From the NCBI GenBank assembly GCA_029009055.1, contig JAQXJR010000006.1, forward strand, positions 1 through 50,261: DNA of 50,261 bases, given 5' to 3'. The notes below the pieces were generated by a model. It searched no databases. It was given only the letters and a program-made list of their open reading frames with translations, and was not told the DNA's origin. This stretch comes from Eubacteriales bacterium. GTDB lineage: Bacteria; Bacillota; Clostridia; Peptostreptococcales; Anaerovoracaceae. Below are positions 7,960-16,362 of this stretch, piece after piece. A program made the translations under genes and the position numbers. Each line of letters starts with the position of its first letter. Position 1 is the first letter of the stretch.

Positions 7960-8667
7960 ATGCCGGGACGAAAGAAAACATATTCTAACTATTCCTTAAC
8001 CGATGAGATCGCTGATATCCTGAGAGCCAGGATCCTTAAGGGCGAATATAAGGTCGGTGAGAAGATAAAAGAGACACGAATAGCCGATGAGTTTCGTGTG
8101 AGCCGCACCCCTATAAGGGAAGCGCTCCATAAGCTCAGAAAAGAAGGGCTCATAGAGTATAAGACCAACAGAGGCTGCTTCGCGCGCGGCATCACACTCC
8201 GCGATGTGAACGACATATTCGCCATCAGGATGGCGCTGGAAGACCTGACCATAGAGTGGGCCGTAAGCCGCATCAGTAAGGATGACATTAAGGCTCTGGA
8301 TGACGCCTGCACCAGGATGAAAGCTGCCGTGGAGAAGAACGACAGCGACACCGTGCTCGCGATAAATAAGGAATTCCATAACATCATTTATAACGCTACG
8401 GGAAGCCGGTTCATGGGGCAGATACTCCGCTCCTATAAGGAATACATAGAGCAGACCCAGCTGGTGATCTTCTATGAGCATTCATATCTTCAGCACATAC
8501 TGGACGAGCACATAGCTATCCTGAACGCCATGAAGGCATACGACACGGAAGCGGCTAAGAAGGCCATGCGCGAGCACATGCAGAACTCCAGACTCAGGAC
8601 CTTGGCTGTATATAAGCTCGAGGACGACGATGATGAGGACGGCGAGGAGCAGCTGCCGGAGAAATAG
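7960..8667 (+). CDS. GntR-family transcriptional regulator (FadR/FCD type)
   Basis: A 235-residue DNA-binding regulator. Residues about 14-75 form the winged helix-turn-helix (EIADILRARILKGEYKVGEKI, then TRIADEFRVSRTPIREALHKL). Residues about 85-215 are the all-helical FCD effector domain, with histidines at 140, 184 and 206 in the positions that usually bind a metal or carboxylate ligand. The C-terminus is a run of acidic residues. It starts 90 nt after ftcD on the same strand and may control the folate/histidine genes in response to an organic acid; the target is inferred from position only. Confidence 0.92.
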   Translation: MPGRKKTYSNYSLTDEIADILRARILKGEYKVGEKIKETRIADEFRVSRTPIREALHKLRKEGLIEYKTNRGCFARGITLRDVNDIFAIRMALEDLTIEWAVSRISKDDIKALDDACTRMKAAVEKNDSDTVLAINKEFHNIIYNATGSRFMGQILRSYKEYIEQTQLVIFYEHSYLQHILDEHIAILNAMKAYDTEAAKKAMREHMQNSRLRTLAVYKLEDDDDEDGEEQLPEK

Positions 8668-8775
8668 GCTGTAAGCCTTATACCGTAAAGCGAGCACGCG
8701 CCGGATCCCTCCGGGCGCCTCTCGGGACTCACCGCTCCGAGCCGCGGGGTCCTGCCCGAAAGCAGGTGAACAGAT

Positions 8776-9351
8776 TTGAAAAACCTGGAATGGAACATAT
8801 ACACATATAAGCACAGGCGGGCATTTAAGTATACTGTGGAGAAGCTTATCCACGAGCCTAAGCTCAGGGAAGAGATGCTTAAGAGGGCTGAAGTCCATGA
8901 CATGGATAAGATGGTCCTCTATCTTTTCTATGACCAGCACACGGCTCAGATGATGCACGTTAAGAGCCAGCCGCACCACCTGGAAAATAATAAACCTAAG
9001 AGCTATGAAGACCTGGTGGAGACGGTGATAGACTACGAGTGCGCTCCGTACACGAAACCCGATAAACCGTGGAACGCCTATGATTTCATCACTTTACTGT
9101 ATTCCATGAGACTTCTGGATGAGGAAATTAAGGATAGGCTCATGGCTATAACGGCAGAGCTGGGCATAGACAGGAGCGGCACGTCATCGAATGACCTCGA
9201 GGGCATGAAGTACATAGAGAGTCTGGGCGAGATCACAGAGGACATGATCTACGATGAGATCCTGAAATATGTGAATAACTACCCGGATAACGAGCTTAAT
9301 AGGATCATATTGCAAAAGGTATCCGACGGCTCTGTCCCAGATTCGCTTTAG
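8776..9351 (+). CDS. DUF5662-like protein of unknown function
   Basis: A 191-residue soluble protein starting at TTG 8776, with AGGTG 8 nt upstream. It carries an HDMDK motif (residues 41-45) and HHLE (67-70), the spaced histidine/aspartate pattern I associate with DUF5662 (HDxSK and HH). These suggest metal binding or HD-like hydrolase chemistry, but no function is established. Most of the chain is predicted alpha-helical. A strong terminator follows, so it ends the plus-strand block. Family assignment is from motif memory and is moderate. Confidence 0.6.
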   Translation: MKNLEWNIYTYKHRRAFKYTVEKLIHEPKLREEMLKRAEVHDMDKMVLYLFYDQHTAQMMHVKSQPHHLENNKPKSYEDLVETVIDYECAPYTKPDKPWNAYDFITLLYSMRLLDEEIKDRLMAITAELGIDRSGTSSNDLEGMKYIESLGEITEDMIYDEILKYVNNYPDNELNRIILQKVSDGSVPDSL

Positions 9352-9373
9352 TAATAAAAAATGGCAATAAAAG

Positions 9374-9420
9374 ACCTCCTTCGGTACGCTTAATAAAGAG
9401 CGGCTCGAAAGGAGGTTTTT
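9374..9420 (+). terminator. Intrinsic terminator after the DUF5662-like gene
   Basis: ACCTCCTT (9374-9381) pairs with AAGGAGGT (9409-9416), extended by a bulged CG pair, and runs into TTTTT at 9416-9420. On the minus strand the flank is also T-rich, so it may serve the convergent lipoprotein gene as well. Confidence 0.85.
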
Positions 9421-9484
9421 CATATTCATATTCATATTTAAGTTTTAACTGGACAACGAACTGGGCACCGGCTCGGAGATGTTT

Positions 9485-9550
9485 GGGGAAATTCAGACTT
9501 TACCCTTTGCTAATAGCTACCAGTAGTACGGGGAAATTCAGTCTTTTCCC
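9485..9550. repeat. Two copies of a dispersed 21-nt hairpin repeat
   Basis: Copies at 9485-9505 and 9530-9550 both start GGGGAAATTCAG and end TTTACCC or TTTTCCC, so GGGAAA can pair with TTTCCC. Related copies lie at 22244-22264 and, inverted, at 23268-23288. All four are exactly 21 nt and intergenic. They follow the 3' end of the lipoprotein gene on the minus strand but lack a T-run, so a simple terminator role is doubtful. Confidence 0.7.
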
Positions 9551-9570
9551 TTACCCTGAGCAGCAGAGAA

Positions 9571-10026
9571 TCAATCCTTATTTTTCTTCTTTACGACCTT
9601 AAAATTCCAGCTGATTTCGTCGCCTGACTTAAGCTTCACCTCAGAATCGTTAGAATCCTGGACTTCCCCATTCTTAGAGAGGACCCAGCTGTTTTTCTTA
9701 TTACCCTTATCGCCGTTCATGACGCTGCCGATGCCGATGACCTTACCGTCTGTCACGTTAGCGTAGACCTTAATGTCATTTACATAACTGTAGATCTGAA
9801 TGGCGTCATAGGCGGTAGAACCCTTCTCGACCTTTATTCTTTGCTCCTTAACATCCTCATTCTTCGCGCCCTTAGGAAAATCTATGCTTATGGTGATCTC
9901 CTCAGGGCTGGCGACGTGTTCAGAGCCGTCAGGACCTGGGTTCTGGCTGCAGGCGCCCAGCGCGAGCGTCGTTACCCCCAGCATGCCCGCGAGTATGAAA
10001 GCCGCTGTTCTCTTCATTTTCATCAT
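9571..10026 (-). CDS. Secreted lipoprotein with DUF4430 domain
   Basis: A 151-residue exported protein. The N-terminus is a lipoprotein signal peptide (basic MMKMKR, hydrophobic ILAGMLGVTTLALGAC) with the lipobox cysteine at residue 26, so it should be tethered to the outer face of the membrane. Residues about 44-145 resemble DUF4430, a beta-grasp-like domain related to the transcobalamin C-terminus: ITISIDFP, KVEKGSTAYDAIQIY and NSWVLSKNGEVQDSNDSEV. GGAG lies 8-9 nt before the ATG. It is 24 nt downstream of a three-TM protein gene and shares its promoter. A ligand-binding role is possible, but no ligand is indicated. Confidence 0.8.
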   Translation of the reverse strand: MMKMKRTAAFILAGMLGVTTLALGACSQNPGPDGSEHVASPEEITISIDFPKGAKNEDVKEQRIKVEKGSTAYDAIQIYSYVNDIKVYANVTDGKVIGIGSVMNGDKGNKKNSWVLSKNGEVQDSNDSEVKLKSGDEISWNFKVVKKKNKD

Positions 10027-10050
10027 GCGATCATCTCCAATCGTCAGGCT

Positions 10051-11292
10051 TTAGAACCAGTTCTGGATAGAATATCTGCCGGCTCCGCTCTCGGCCTTCT
10101 TCTTCTGGCGGGCTATCTCAGCCTCCGCTGCCTTATCGAAGCCCTTCTGCTTAAGTGTGAGCTTTACTGTCAGATATCCTCCGTCCTTAGCGTCTGTGCC
10201 TGTATTTTTCAGCTCCTGAATGACGTAGAACGTCTTCTTTCCGGCCTTCGTAGTCACGGTCTTATTCCACTTAGATTTCTCGCGGACCGTGTTTATATAC
10301 GAATTCATATAGTCAGAGAAGTCGAATTTAACCTTAGCCACGTCTTTAGTAGGGAAGAGGTCGGCTATATCGCTTATAGGCTTCTGGTAGCTGTTCGCTA
10401 GTTTCTCTATATCCGCCGCGCTGAGCTTCTTCATCTCGTCATTACTGAATCTCATGGCATATCTCACCATGGTGGCTGAATCCAGTATCTCGCCGTTATC
10501 GTCTATATCCAGCTGCAGCTCGGCGTTAGGTCCGATGAGGAAAATATATCTCTCTACGAAGCTTATCTTAGTTCCGGAATATTTCGGTGTGAAATCATCG
10601 GTGGTGTAAGCCTTCACGATCCTGCTTACAGCTTCCTTACGCAGTCTGGCAGTTTCTACCTTCTGCTTCTGAGCCTGACCGTTAAAGCGGACGCCGGTTA
10701 TCACCAGGACCACCAGAGCTAGAATGCTGAGTAACTTTAGAGGCTTGTAAGGGACTTTAAGATTATAGAATCTAACCAGGAATTTCTCCTGCTGACCGTC
10801 CTTCTTAAGAGGGTAAGGAGGCTTGATGCCTTTCTCCCTGAGCATGTCGAATGCTGTCTCACACATACGTTTCCTGTCTATGTAGAGCTGCGTTATGATT
10901 ATGCCGCAGATCAGCATGAGGGCAATCCCGGCGATCAATCCTGTGTAGACGGTAGGTCTGTAAATATTCTTTACCGCCGCCTCATATATGTCGCCCAATA
11001 GATACTTATCGTAGAAAATATTTATGACGCCGACCACAGCCATACATCCTAGTGTCAGGATCAGGAAAGCAAAGAAAACCTGCAACATGGCTTCCCGCGC
11101 GAATGATACTATTCTGAGCCTCTTCCTCGTCTTCTCATCCAGCATATCCGGAGTGCCTATATACATATCAGGGGTTTCTGGCACGAAGTTCTTACGCTCC
11201 TCAGCCTTCTCCCTCTTCAGCTTCTCCTGTACCTCACGCTCGCGTCGTCTGTCGTCCTTAAAAACTTTAGCTTTAGCGTCTTTTATTCCCAT
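10051..11292 (-). CDS. Uncharacterised three-TM membrane protein
   Basis: I do not recognise this protein. From the chosen start it has 413 residues: a highly charged N-terminal segment (about 1-60, rich in Lys/Arg/Glu, likely helical), two membrane helices at about 71-93 and 115-137, a cytosol-like linker, a third helix at about 186-202, and a 210-residue mixed C-terminal domain, probably outside the membrane. The ATG at 11292 has GGGAG 7 nt upstream; an upstream in-frame ATG (11322) has no ribosome-binding site. A promoter lies at 11377-11349. It forms a two-gene unit with the downstream DUF4430 lipoprotein. Confidence 0.75.
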   Translation of the reverse strand: MGIKDAKAKVFKDDRRREREVQEKLKREKAEERKNFVPETPDMYIGTPDMLDEKTRKRLRIVSFAREAMLQVFFAFLILTLGCMAVVGVINIFYDKYLLGDIYEAAVKNIYRPTVYTGLIAGIALMLICGIIITQLYIDRKRMCETAFDMLREKGIKPPYPLKKDGQQEKFLVRFYNLKVPYKPLKLLSILALVVLVITGVRFNGQAQKQKVETARLRKEAVSRIVKAYTTDDFTPKYSGTKISFVERYIFLIGPNAELQLDIDDNGEILDSATMVRYAMRFSNDEMKKLSAADIEKLANSYQKPISDIADLFPTKDVAKVKFDFSDYMNSYINTVREKSKWNKTVTTKAGKKTFYVIQELKNTGTDAKDGGYLTVKLTLKQKGFDKAAEAEIARQKKKAESGAGRYSIQNWF

Positions 11293-11348
11293 TATTATCT
11301 CCCGGAAAGTAGTTTTCCGCACATAAATCCATTTAACATATGTTAGAA

Positions 11349-11377
11349 ATTTTAACTCATTTCACAGAATATGTCAC
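11349..11377 (-). promoter_or_regulatory. Promoter of the membrane protein-lipoprotein unit
   Basis: On the minus strand GTGACA (11377-11372) and TAAAAT (11354-11349) are separated by 17 nt. The start of the membrane protein gene lies about 55 nt downstream. This separates the unit from the FMN-binding gene upstream. Confidence 0.6.
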
Positions 11378-11423
11378 GTGAATAGTTATTTTAACGGATA
11401 AGCGGCGCCGACCTTACTTTACC

Positions 11424-11471
11424 TTCATCACTTTATTTTCCCTGACTTTACCGTCGCCGAATATGAGCCGT
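11424..11471. repeat. 48-bp 3'-end repeat, copy 1 (partner 12917-12964)
   Basis: This 48-bp block covers the last codons and stop of the FMN-binding gene and matches 12917-12964, the 3' end of the pseudogene, at 39 of 48 positions. Both encode GSYS-T--SGKIK-stop and both are followed by a GTGATGAA-like start. The copy here leads only to a five-codon open frame, as if a further gene once followed. Confidence 0.7.
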
Positions 11472-12921
11472 AGACGTACTTCTTTCCGGACATCTTATAG
11501 GCTCTGACCTTGAAATAGTATTTTTTACCTTTTTTCAGCTTCTTTACGGTCTTTTTCGGGGATTTGACCGTGCCGGCCGACTTGAAGCCTGAGGACTTCT
11601 TCAGAGAATAATACACTTTATAGCCCTTTGCTCCTGAGACCTTCTTCCAGGTAAGCTTAGCGGATCTCTTGCCGACTTTCGCCTTAAGACCTTTCACCTT
11701 CGCCGGCTTAGTGACAGTCGGCTTCGGGTCCGGGGCAGGGGGCTTTATCTCTGCCTGGGCGAGAGCGGCTTCCACACCGTGTTTTATGCCCCAGCTGGAC
11801 AGGGAGGCGCCTGAGATCCCATCGACATCCGGGGTCTGATCCGCTATTATCCGGTCGGGAAGCTTCTTCGCGAGCTCCCAGTAGTATTTAGACTCGTAGC
11901 ACTTCAGTATCTCTATATCAGAGATCTTACCGCCATTAATGGTCAGAGAGAGGGTCATCTCCGTAAGACCCCTGGAATCTGCCGTGTATGTACCATCCTT
12001 ATAACGGGCGGCGAGGAGCTTATCAACCGAGGCTTCCGCGGCTTCCAGCCTGCCGTAATTGCTGACGCTGGCCTGCTGAGAGCTCGAGAGCATGCCGTAC
12101 TGGCGGCGAGCGTTCCTTACCTGTCTTATGTGCTTATATTCCAGCTTATCAGGGTCCGGAAGGGCTGAAATACCTTCCTCCATGGTTTTAACCGCCTCAT
12201 CTGAGTCTTCACCAACAGTGAACGCGAAATCCGGCATATAGCCGAAATGTCTGTCACGCACTACTCCGGCCCCATCGCCGAAATCCATGCCAGACGCAGC
12301 GCCCGAGAGGCCGGAAAGGGCTGAGAATTCACGGATATAGCCTCCCGTCATATGGTATGTCCCGTAAGCCAGACCGCTGAGCCGCATCTGCTCTTTCATC
12401 TCTCTTACAGTTGGAACGACCATGATAGACTTAATAGGGGTGTTATAGCTTCCGCCCAGCTCCGGGATGTCATAGACGATATAGGAGCCGCCACCGTTTT
12501 TTATTTCCCAGGTCTTATCTATATGCTCGAGTGGGCTGTATACATTAGTGAACCAGACCGTCGTCATGCCGTCTTCCGGGTAGTCTTCAGCGTGCGCCTC
12601 TGTCAGCCGGTTGCGTATGTCGTAAGTCTGCCCTGCTGCCGCCACATGGTCCGCGTCCGGGAAGGATACCTCGCTGCCACGGTACGTGTATTTCACGCCG
12701 GGGAAGTGATAAAGCACGTCGTATTCTTTATTCCATTTATCTGAAAATATGTAATCCGGCAGGGCAGTTTCTTCGTCGTAGATTATGGATGCCGCAAAGC
12801 ATACCCGGCCCGTCCTGCCTCCGGCTCCCATAGCCCCTTCCGAACCTGCCGCCAAGGCCAGGGCCATCAGCGTTATCATCGCCGCCCTTATCAGCATTCT
12901 TTTTATCTTAACATCTTTCAT
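11428..12921 (-). CDS. Secreted protein with FMN-binding and fibronectin type III domains
   Basis: About 497 residues. A signal peptide (IKRMLIRAAMITLMALALAA) marks export. Residues about 45-260 are an unrecognised Tyr/Gly-rich region. Residues about 308-388 resemble an FMN_bind domain: YKDGTYTADSRG, LSLTINGGKISDIEI, then DGISGASLSSWG, whose SGASxS matches the site where ApbE attaches FMN covalently to Ser/Thr. Residues about 405-493 form an Fn3-like module (PAKVKGLKAKVGKRSAKLTW, YYFKVRAYK), very rich in lysine. The ATG at 12921 overlaps the pseudogene stop by one base, so it was probably translated by coupling. A role in extracellular flavin redox chemistry is inference; no apbE lies in the window. 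Confidence 0.75.
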   Translation of the reverse strand: MKDVKIKRMLIRAAMITLMALALAAGSEGAMGAGGRTGRVCFAASIIYDEETALPDYIFSDKWNKEYDVLYHFPGVKYTYRGSEVSFPDADHVAAAGQTYDIRNRLTEAHAEDYPEDGMTTVWFTNVYSPLEHIDKTWEIKNGGGSYIVYDIPELGGSYNTPIKSIMVVPTVREMKEQMRLSGLAYGTYHMTGGYIREFSALSGLSGAASGMDFGDGAGVVRDRHFGYMPDFAFTVGEDSDEAVKTMEEGISALPDPDKLEYKHIRQVRNARRQYGMLSSSQQASVSNYGRLEAAEASVDKLLAARYKDGTYTADSRGLTEMTLSLTINGGKISDIEILKCYESKYYWELAKKLPDRIIADQTPDVDGISGASLSSWGIKHGVEAALAQAEIKPPAPDPKPTVTKPAKVKGLKAKVGKRSAKLTWKKVSGAKGYKVYYSLKKSSGFKSAGTVKSPKKTVKKLKKGKKYYFKVRAYKMSGKKYVYGSYSATVKSGKIK

Positions 12922-12964
12922 CACTTTATCTTTCCCGACCTGATCGTAGTTGAATATGAGCCGT
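12917..12964. repeat. 48-bp 3'-end repeat, copy 2 (partner 11424-11471)
   Basis: Second copy of the block shared by the FMN-binding gene and its upstream relative. Here the repeated stop-start junction (TGATG) leads into the intact FMN-binding gene. The pair indicates a tandemly duplicated gene family whose members have since lost or exchanged internal parts. Confidence 0.7.
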
Positions 12965-13256
12965 CCTTATATTTCTTTGCCCTGAAGCTTATGAGCGTAT
13001 TTTCAGCCGAAACCAGCTTCTGGTAATTACCCACTGCTGTCTTTTGCTCGTCTGTCAAGATGTCATATACAGCTCTGGCCTGCTCTATCTTATATAGCTG
13101 GCTGTTCATGTCATCCCCTGATTTAACCAAGTTGCTGTGGGTCAGGTCATCGTCCCCTCATATATCTGACCATCTGTCAGGGTGTACGTCCCCGCCTGTT
13201 ACGAGCAAAGCGGCAGATACGGCTCTGCGTTTTATATGTAATACAGCTAATTTCAT
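12921..13256 (-). pseudogene. Frameshifted and internally deleted relative of the FMN-binding gene
   Basis: A strong GGAGG ribosome-binding site precedes ATG 13256 and a signal-peptide-like start (MKLAVLHIKRRAVSAALLVTG). The frame then meets TGA at 13160-13158. A neighbouring frame over the same bases reads AGTYTLTDGQIYEGTMT before its own stop. The original frame resumes and runs to 12921, encoding KIEQARAVYDILTDEQKTAV and KYKDGSYSTTIRSGKIK. These parts resemble the linker, FMN-domain start and extreme C-terminus of the downstream protein, so two frameshifts and an internal deletion are the simplest reading. A 69-codon piece from TTG 13130 remains open but is unlikely to be functional. Confidence 0.65.
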
Positions 13257-13308
13257 TACGACCTCCAAATGTGATTATTTACTACTATTCTACAGTTAAA
13301 GCGCGGGT

Positions 13309-13467
13309 TTGTCACCGCATACCAGACGCCTGGAAGGGATAACGTTAATAGACTTTGCTGTGGTTCATGAATCTCCGGTCTCCCACGACGCCCTGACGAC
13401 CTTGAAAAAATACCCATCTGGTGCTAAGATAGATGAGTTCGATATCGTATTTAGGCAATATGACTGA
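13309..13467 (+). pseudogene. Short coding fragment of unknown family
   Basis: An open frame of about 52 codons, bounded upstream by an in-frame TAA, ends at TGA 13465-13467. It encodes protein-like sequence (LEGITLIDFAVVHESPVSHD, LKKYPSGAKIDEFDIVFRQY) with codon choice like the neighbouring genes, but it has no ATG and no ribosome-binding site; a TTG at 13309 is the only start candidate. It is best read as the 3' remnant of a gene whose front is gone. The stop touches the palindrome upstream of the ArsR gene. Confidence 0.35.
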
Positions 13468-13483
13468 ATATTTTAAAATATTC
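13466..13483. promoter_or_regulatory. Perfect 18-bp palindrome, likely ArsR-type operator
   Basis: GAATATTTTAAAATATTC is a perfect palindrome 52 nt upstream of the ArsR-family gene, in an AT-rich segment that also has two TTTTAATATAT direct repeats (about 13487 and 13524). ArsR/SmtB proteins bind AT-rich inverted repeats of this kind over their own promoters, so autoregulation is likely. Confidence 0.6.
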
Positions 13484-13535
13484 GATTTTAATATATAAAT
13501 AGTTGGATTTTTCGAGGAAAGGTTGGTTTTAATAT

Positions 13536-13868
13536 ATGAGGATCAGAAAAGACACTGTCATTTTAGATAACATGCGCCCAGAGGAACTCGCCATGATAAC
13601 TAAGGTTTCTGACGCTCTCGCGCACCCGGCGAGGCTGGAGATGCTGCGCTATATCATGCAGTGTAACCGTAAGATGGAGCCTGTATGCACGAAGGACCTG
13701 GTGGAGGCTTTCGATTACGCCCAGGCTACGATTTCCCAGCACATGAAGATCCTCTCTACATCCGGCCTCGTCGAAGTCCAGAAGAAACAGAAGTTTTCTT
13801 ATTTCTATGTGAATCTGGGTCTGCTGACCAGGTACACGGACGTAGTGAAGAAATTTACTATCATATAG
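13536..13868 (+). CDS. ArsR-family winged-helix transcriptional regulator
   Basis: A 110-residue single-domain regulator. The core is ALAHPARLEMLRYIMQ (first helices), the recognition helix region YAQATISQHMKILSTSGLVE, and a wing ending VQKKQKFSYFYVNLGLL. There is no CxCxxC metal-binding motif of the arsenite/cadmium type; cysteines occur only as C43 and C51, so a metal signal is not established. A GAGGAAAGG site lies 13 nt before the ATG. A palindromic operator candidate is upstream and a strong terminator follows, so the gene is monocistronic. The target is probably its own promoter. Confidence 0.9.
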   Translation: MRIRKDTVILDNMRPEELAMITKVSDALAHPARLEMLRYIMQCNRKMEPVCTKDLVEAFDYAQATISQHMKILSTSGLVEVQKKQKFSYFYVNLGLLTRYTDVVKKFTII

Positions 13869-13907
13869 GGCTAGCTTGAAGATTGATGTATGCTAATTCA
13901 TTAACAA

Positions 13908-13935
13908 CCGCCGGTTTCGAGACCGGCGGCTTTTT
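13908..13935 (+). terminator. Terminator of the ArsR-family gene
   Basis: CCGCCGGT and ACCGGCGG form a perfect 8-bp GC-rich stem with a six-base loop, followed by CTTTTT. It ends 12 bp before the left terminal repeat of the 13947-14532 element. Confidence 0.93.
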
Positions 13936-13946
13936 AGGCTCATCAT

Positions 13947-14532
13947 GGATTTCTGGGGGTATGAATAAGTTTGGGATCTTTTTCGCGAATATCGGCTCTG
14001 GATTCACAGATTAAAAAATTCCCGATAATCATCGATTTTATTTACAAAACATCTGAACTTGTGTTGCGCCCACTCTTCAGCAACCGCACTCAATGGTGCC
14101 GAAGCTTTGGGATCAAATCTTATAATTCACATGATGATTTCCCGTTTTGGGATATATTTCAATCATCCGGCCTGAATTGTCCCAATCTCCCGCTGCCTAT
14201 CACATGGCTATTTACTCCTCACCCGTGCAAACCATCTTTTCTCTGTATATTGTTTATGGTCAAAAACGATTCTACCCATATTTTGCATAAACTTACCTTC
14301 GCTATGTATGTTTATGCGCATTCAGACCCCGTATCACATACCAATGACACTCCCAAAAGCATTATTGGGAAAATGATCCGCTTATTTTCAAATGTTGTCC
14401 CAAAACGGGAATCCTATGACGTGTCAGCCCATATTTGTCCCAATGAAGATGACAAGGTCAGCAAGGCATTCTCAGTAAGCCATGCTCGCAACAACAAAAA
14501 GGAGGGCAGCTTTAACTCTCCCCCAGAAATCC
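13947..14532. mobile_element. 586-bp inverted-repeat-bounded element (MITE-like)
   Basis: GGATTTCTGGGGG at 13947-13959 and its exact reverse complement at 14520-14532 bound the segment; similarity continues weakly outward for about 8 bp. An inner perfect inverted pair, TTCCCGTTTTGGGA at 14139-14152 and 14398-14411, lies inside. The interior is AT-rich, unlike its neighbours, and holds eight copies of (A/T)TTGGGA on either strand. An inverted partial copy lies at 441-527. A 196-codon open frame from TTG 13971 spans most of it without a ribosome-binding site or recognisable protein. No transposase is visible, so a non-autonomous element is the best reading; no clear target duplication was seen. 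Confidence 0.55.
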
Positions 14533-14559
14533 GTGAAGAACATAAAAATCCACTAATTT

Positions 14560-14599
14560 AAAAAATCGGAAATCACGAGGTACAACTCATAGTTTCCGA
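14560..14599 (-). terminator. Terminator of the ATP synthase operon
   Basis: On the minus strand TCGGAAA (14599-14593) pairs with TTTCCGA (14572-14566) across a 20-nt loop and is followed by six T residues. It lies about 20 nt beyond the atpC stop. Confidence 0.75.
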
Positions 14600-14617
14600 A
14601 ATAGTCCGAATATTCTG

Positions 14618-14913
14618 TTATTTCGCGTCAGCCTCTGTGTGCCACTTAGCGTCCTCGGTGAATACCAGGAAATCATCCTTAATATCCACGAAGCCGCGCT
14701 TTATGTCGGCGATCCTGTAGGCTCCGGCGCCCGGTTCGCGGAACTTCACCTGCCCGCGCTCAGCCAGCAGAGTGTTACACCAGACATGGCCCGGTAGGAA
14801 GCCTTCCTCGCCATCGAAAGCCGATACGACTAATGACTCCACTTCGCCGCTGAATAAGAGCTCCTGAGGAGTCATGATCTGGAGCCTGACGCTTTTCTTC
14901 TCCTCTTTCGCCA

Positions 14914-14914
<1 letters not shown>
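14618..14914 (-). CDS. atpC: ATP synthase epsilon subunit, short form
   Basis: Central-stalk subunit of F1. The 98 residues cover only the N-terminal beta-sandwich (LQIMTPQELLFSGEVESLVV, DGEEGFLPGH, then IKRGFVDIKDDFLVFTEDA). The C-terminal two-helix domain of usual epsilon (about 130-140 residues), which blocks ATP hydrolysis in many bacteria, is absent. The frame ends cleanly at TAA and a terminator follows, so this is not obviously a truncating mutation. The ATG overlaps the atpD stop by one base. The common GHxPLL loop reads GHVWCNTLL. Confidence 0.93.
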
Positions 14915-16347
<1,433 letters not shown>

Positions 16348-16362
16348 TTATCTTAACCTCCT

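Noticed and set aside
11372-11387. CACGTG-containing site between the FMN-binding and membrane-protein genes as a parS
   Set aside because: Only the central hexamer and two flanking bases fit the parS consensus.
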